Shown piece after piece: positions 60,181 to 64,000 of a stretch of 64,000 nt of DNA; position 1 is the stretch's first letter, and each line of letters begins with the position of its first letter. The notes under the pieces were generated by a model that was not told the origin of the DNA, did no database searches, and saw only the letters and a program-made list of their open reading frames with translations. The DNA lies in assembly GCA_023055505.1 (NCBI GenBank), contig JALIRH010000006.1:29284605-29348604 (forward strand), read 5' to 3'. Both the position numbers and the translations under genes were made by a program. This DNA comes from Callipepla californica brunnescens (Eukaryota > Chordata > Aves > Galliformes > Odontophoridae).

Positions 60181-60420
60181 CCCGCGCACTCTCCCCTCAT
60201 TGTTTGGGACTGTCAGGAAAGCGCTTTGCACCTCACAAATCATTTAAGCACCTCAATCTGACGCCGTGAGTCATTAACAAAGTCATCCATTAATCTTCAA
60301 AGTTTTGACACCGCCAGGCCCCCACATAAGAAGTTGCACCCAGGCAGGAGTCTCAAGTCTTGATTTTTTCCCTGGGAATAACACTTCCTCCAAAACTACT
60401 TTATCGCTTCAGACTCAGCC
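60181..60420. promoter_or_regulatory. Candidate HOXA2 upstream enhancer
   Basis: The repeat-free block contains a Sox-like ATTGTTT and CTGTCA in 'cattgtttgggactgtcagg' (60,199-60,218). It also has several TTAA/TAAT homeodomain cores ('gtcattaacaaagtcatcca') and a GCCCCCACA Krox20-like motif (60,319-60,327). HOXA2 r3/r5 and neural-crest enhancers lie 5' of the gene at about this distance in mouse and chick. I cannot say which known element this is. Confidence 0.45.
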
Positions 60421-60433
60421 TCTACGGGCTCCT

Positions 60434-60531
60434 CTTTTTTTTTTTTTTCCTTTTCTTTTTTATTAATAATTTGTTTTTCTTTTTCATTATTTTAATCATT
60501 TCCTTTCCTTTTGTTTTCTTTCTTTCTTTTT

Positions 60532-60565
<34 letters not shown>

Positions 60566-60566
60566 G
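60434..60566 (+). repeat. T-rich low-complexity tract
   Basis: About 130 bases of T-rich sequence end in an uninterrupted run of 29 T residues (60537-60565). It lies directly between two candidate HOXA2 upstream elements. Confidence 0.95.
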
Positions 60567-60800
60567 GTGTGGACATCTATTGTACAGTACGGAGAACAAT
60601 TGGCCGCCGGTCCCGAGCCATTGTTTAAGAGGATCTTCCTCAGCAACCTTGCTTCTAAGGGAAGAGCCACACAGGCAGCAGCAACCCCCGCGCTCCGTGA
60701 CTTCCCTCCCCAGTTGCCTTCCCGGGATTGGACCACAAAAACGTGCCCTGCGAGCACCGCTCTAGGCGAGCCAAATCGCGAGGCTGCAAACGCGGCTGGC
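60567..60800. promoter_or_regulatory. Candidate HOXA2 upstream element with Sox-like sites
   Basis: Three Sox-type motifs (ATTGT at 60579-60583, ACAAT at 60596-60600, ATTGTTT at 60620-60626) lie within 50 bases, beside a GGCCGCC core. The rest is complex and GC-rich. It is flanked by homopolymers on both sides. Enhancer function is inferred. Confidence 0.35.
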
Positions 60801-60812
60801 CGGTGCCTCTTT

Positions 60813-60856
60813 AAAAAAAAAAAAAAAGAAAGAAAAAAAAAGAAAGAAAAAAAAAA
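60813..60856 (+). repeat. A-rich low-complexity tract
   Basis: Poly(A) is interrupted by G residues. It is partly complementary to the T-rich tract at 60434-60566 on the same strand. Confidence 0.95.
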
Positions 60857-61590
60857 GCCAAAATCCTGTGCCTTAACTTGCAAACGATACTCCCGTCTGC
60901 TGACATAAATTGCTTAATAACCGTAGTAGGCTGGGTCTGGTGAGTATTTTCGATTACCAGGATATATATGGGCTGGTAGCGGGTTTGTTTTCACGGGGCC
61001 AGGCAGAGCTGCGGGGTGATAACCTGGGGCACGGCTCTCGTCTCCGAAGCTTGGCTCTCTCCGTCGTTTCCATGTGCCTCCGCTCGGTCGGGTCCTGAAT
61101 TCGGACGCTTTGGGCACAACCGGGAGAGCGGGTGACAATGCCAGCAGCGTCCCCGGCCCGACGAGTCCTGTGCGCAGATCCGGGCCGTGTCCGTGTCCTC
61201 CAGATGCTGGGGAGCATCGCAGCGCCGGGCGGGGCCGTCGCTCTGCATTTTCGGAGTTGCCAAAAGGGTGTCGGCAAAGCGTCTTCTTCGTGTTGCAAAA
61301 ATAAAGAAGAAACAGAAGAAGAAGGGGGGGGGGGGGCGGGGAAGGGGAGAGAGAAGAAAAAAAAAAAACAAAAAAAAACCCAAACCCCAAACACTCAGCG
61401 GACCGGTCTACATCCAGACTGCACGAAGTGCATTTTAAAAATCGGTTTTAAGTTAATGCACCCTCAAGATGTAGCATATCTGCGAAGGCATTGGAGAGAG
61501 GGGGAGGGGAGGGGCTGGGAGGCTTTAAATGGGCTTTTTGGTGGTTGCTTGTTTAAATAAAATATAGAACGAGACTTGTCATTTAATCCC
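60857..61590. other. HOXA2-HOXA3 spacer, nothing recognised
   Basis: Mixed composition with a G run (61324-61336) and A-rich runs (61,354-61,380). No exon or RNA is recognised. Long frames on both strands reflect low-complexity sequence. Confidence 0.4.
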
Positions 61591-61928
61591 TCGAAAGGGA
61601 TGCCTTACAAATATCGATGCTGTTGGAAAATGCAAAGGGTTTAATTTTCTTGCTTTTAGTCCAAACAAAGCTCTGGTGGTGTCTGCGCGCGATCAATCTT
61701 GGCCGCCAAAAGGTTTGACAGCTTCTGGCCCTTAAGAACACATTTAGAGCTTCTTGCTCTTTCCAAGATCAAATGTGTCCGAGCAAAGAGGCAGAGCAAG
61801 AAACGCGGGTAAACAAGGAAAAAAGCTGCTTTTAAAATATGCTGTTGGAGGGCTGCTCTGCTGTGGGAAATGCCCGGTTTTATTTTGTTTCTCTGCTCCT
61901 TCCTCGGGGTCGGGCTTGGCTTTTTTTC

Positions 61929-61959
<31 letters not shown>

Positions 61960-63020
61960 CTTTCTGGAAAATATTGGGATTAACAGCAGGATGGCAAATA
62001 ATAAAGAGAGAGGTTTGGACTTTAACCGGGCTTTGTGAGTAAAACCTGCGTGGGTGTCTCTATTCTGCACATTTGTTCCTTGTGGTCGTTCTAATACAAA
62101 AACCACCTGGAACAAAACCTTTGGAGAGGGGACGCGAAATTCTTGGGCAAATCAATTACTTCTGCCTCCAGAGGGATCTTTTAATCGGGCGAATCTCGAA
62201 TGCAAAAATACAAATTCGTATTGCTAATGTACAGGCTCTGAGGATGGGGAGAGGAAAGAAGGGGGCAAAACCGCCTGTCTTTTTCTTTCTTCGGGGTGGG
62301 AGGGGGAAGAAAAGACGAATTCCTTCCCTTCGGACATTTTCAGAAATGTAGTCCTGGTGCTAAGCCTCACAAGCCGAGTTCAGCGCCTGTACCGTTACCT
62401 TTTGTTTGATCTATTGCACTTATCTGAGGGGTGGGGGACTTTTGGATTCTATATATTCCCTAATTGGTAACGAGCGATGCCTTGCGACGGTGCCAAAATG
62501 CCCTCTTCGACCACAAAACAATAACGCTGTCGTTGGTCTGCGCCGGGTGACAATCGGGTTTCGATGAAAAATATCGGAACAAACAACCCTTCCTTCCACG
62601 GTTACACGTCTGCGTCCGCAACGCGCCGCATGGTGCGGATATATCCTCAATCCCTTTCTCTGCCCGAGCACTCCTTATCTACTTATTCAGAAAAGCTTTA
62701 TAGATTGGCGGCTGCGTGGCAATGTTTCGGCATCAGGCATGGGTGGCTCTAGGAGCAAGATAAAGCCCAAAGATTAATAATATTTCAGCGTGCGACCAAA
62801 ATGGCGACATTTTTTCTTTGCTCTGGAAGATACAGATGGCAAACAGCGTGCGCGATTATCTACACGGCATAGGGATACGTCTCTATAAACGCGCACGGGG
62901 ATATTTTACCCAGTCTATTAAGGTCCGCTTTGATTTATCTTCCAAGTTTCAGTCTACAAATTATGGACATTTGGCCTGGAAGGAAGAAACATGGCATTTA
63001 AACACGGCGATGAGGTTCTT
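61591..63020. promoter_or_regulatory. Candidate conserved region, HOXA2-HOXA3 spacer
   Basis: This 1.4 kb region is unusual for the spacer. It is AT/CpG-balanced and largely complex, apart from a T run at 61934-61959. CpGs are retained in AT-rich context (for example 'tctgcgcgcgatcaatcttg', 'ataaacgcgcacggggat'), and it contains 'cgattatctacacggcatag'. A YY1-type CAAAATGGCGAC lies at 62797-62808. It could hold HOXA2 5' or HOXA3 3' enhancers. No coding frame is credible. Confidence 0.35.
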
Positions 63021-63779
63021 GCCTTCCGCTCGGACCGACTCGGCCCGGAGTCCCCCGCGGGTGCCCGCTCACCCCCGCGTGTCACAGCCCCGCAACACAC
63101 GCACACGCACGCACACGGGCGCGCGGGGGGGCGGGAGGTATGGGGGGAGGGGGGGCGAGTAAAGGCAGCACGGGGCTCCCCTCCCCCACAGCCTCAGGCT
63201 GCAGACAAGGGGAGGAGGCTTGGCCAACAGGAAACGGCCCCAGATTGAAATCCAGAATGATAATCATCATAATAAAAATAAAAGGAAGACAAGAGAGAAC
63301 CCACTCCTCTAAAGAAAACGGGCAAAACGGCAATGGTGATGGAGAGGTGCCCAGAAGCAACTGTGCCCGACACCCACCCCACAGCCGCGGTTGGGGTCTG
63401 GGGCCGCCGCCTGGCTCTCCTCCGACCCCATTCGGGGAGCTAGGGCACCACGCGGCCCCTCCGCACCCCACCGCACCGCACAGCACCTAGCCGGGCCTCA
63501 GCCACCGCGCTCGCTCTCGCGCACACGCTCGTGCACGTACACGGCGCACCCCCCCGCGCGCACACCCGCGGTCCGCGCCCCCCGCCCTCCGCACCGGGCA
63601 TGGGGGAGGCGGCAGGGAAACCCAATGGGAAAAAAAAGAATAACGAATCCCCCTCTCTATCTCTAAAATGCCGAAAAGGCGCTGCAGAGGCGTGTGGTGG
63701 GAGAGCAGAGCCCCGTGTGGGCTCCAGGCGAGTCCATAGACTCCCCACGTCACGAAGGGCTCTCCCTTCCTCGCACTGC
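63021..63779. other. GC-rich spacer 3' of HOXA3
   Basis: CpG-dense stretches with alternating purine-pyrimidine runs occur at 63,093-63,125 and 63,515-63,575. Between them is a short AT-rich segment (63,255-63,285). No gene is recognised. Confidence 0.4.
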
Positions 63780-64000
63780 AAATAACATGGCCTTAACTCT
63801 TTATTATTCAGAATAAAAACTTTATTTTTTTTTTTTTTCAGAACGTGAGCAGCAAGGAATGTATAACTTTCAACACAAATCTAAGCCTTTCAGCTTCACA
63901 CGCCTTCTTTCCCCCTGTCTGGATGTTACAGGTATCAATTATTCAAGCTGTGATCTTTTTTTTTTATTTTTTTCCCAGATTTTATTGCATCGTCATCATC
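63780..64000 (-). other. HOXA3: Probable HOXA3 3' UTR end (partial)
   Basis: HOXA3 is the next gene in the cluster and would enter from the right on the minus strand. Read on that strand, the last 220 bases are AT-rich unique sequence with AATAAA signals at 63981-63986, 63821-63826 and 63800-63805. The position, about 4 kb upstream of HOXA2, fits the expected 3' end of HOXA3. No HOXA3 coding sequence is in the window, so the assignment rests on gene order and poly(A) signals only. Confidence 0.45.

Noticed and set aside
1..64000. tRNA, rRNA, microRNA and CRISPR features
   Set aside because: None was recognised. The HOX-cluster microRNAs I know (mir-10, mir-196) map to other parts of HOX clusters, not to HOXA1-HOXA3.

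Overview
This window is vertebrate nuclear DNA, almost certainly from a bird. It holds the 3' (anterior) end of a HOXA cluster and the non-coding flank beyond HOXA1. The bird call rests on three CR1 LINE tails (about 2.15, 6.14 and 23.6 kb) and on a HOXA2 protein of 375 residues with an avian-like Ala/Ser linker. A galliform such as chicken fits best, but I cannot fix the species from sequence alone.

Layout. Bases 1 to about 47,000 are an AT-rich gene desert next to HOXA1, on the side where SKAP2 lies in other amniotes. I found no convincing exon there. It holds CR1 fragments, simple repeats and several stretches that read like conserved enhancers. The best of these, at about 41.6-42.8 kb, carries an exact DR5 retinoic-acid response element (RARE) between MEIS/PREP motifs. 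A CpG island lies at 47.2-47.9 kb. The classical RAR-beta-type DR5 known from the HOXA1 3' enhancer is at 49,220-49,236. HOXA1 (two exons, minus strand) occupies about 51.2-53.7 kb, and HOXA2 (two exons, minus strand) about 57.5-59.7 kb. A plus-strand splice donor, splice acceptor and poly(A) signal between them fit an avian HOTAIRM1-like antisense RNA. The HOXA2-HOXA3 spacer fills 59.7-63.8 kb, and the last 200 bases look like the 3' end of HOXA3 on the minus strand.

How the parts work together. HOXA1 and HOXA2 are transcribed in the same direction and encode homeodomain factors that bind DNA with PBX and MEIS/PREP partners through hexapeptides (FDWM, YPWM) visible here. Retinoic acid would act through the DR5 elements 3' of HOXA1. 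PBX-HOX-type sites (TGATNNAT or close) with CTGTCA MEIS motifs recur in the HOXA1 promoter, the HOXA2 intron and the HOXA2 upstream region, which fits the known auto- and cross-regulation in the hindbrain.

Limits. All conservation statements are recognition from memory or inference from composition; no alignment was run. Boundaries of enhancers, UTRs and the RNA gene are approximate, while the coding exons and splice sites were read base by base.
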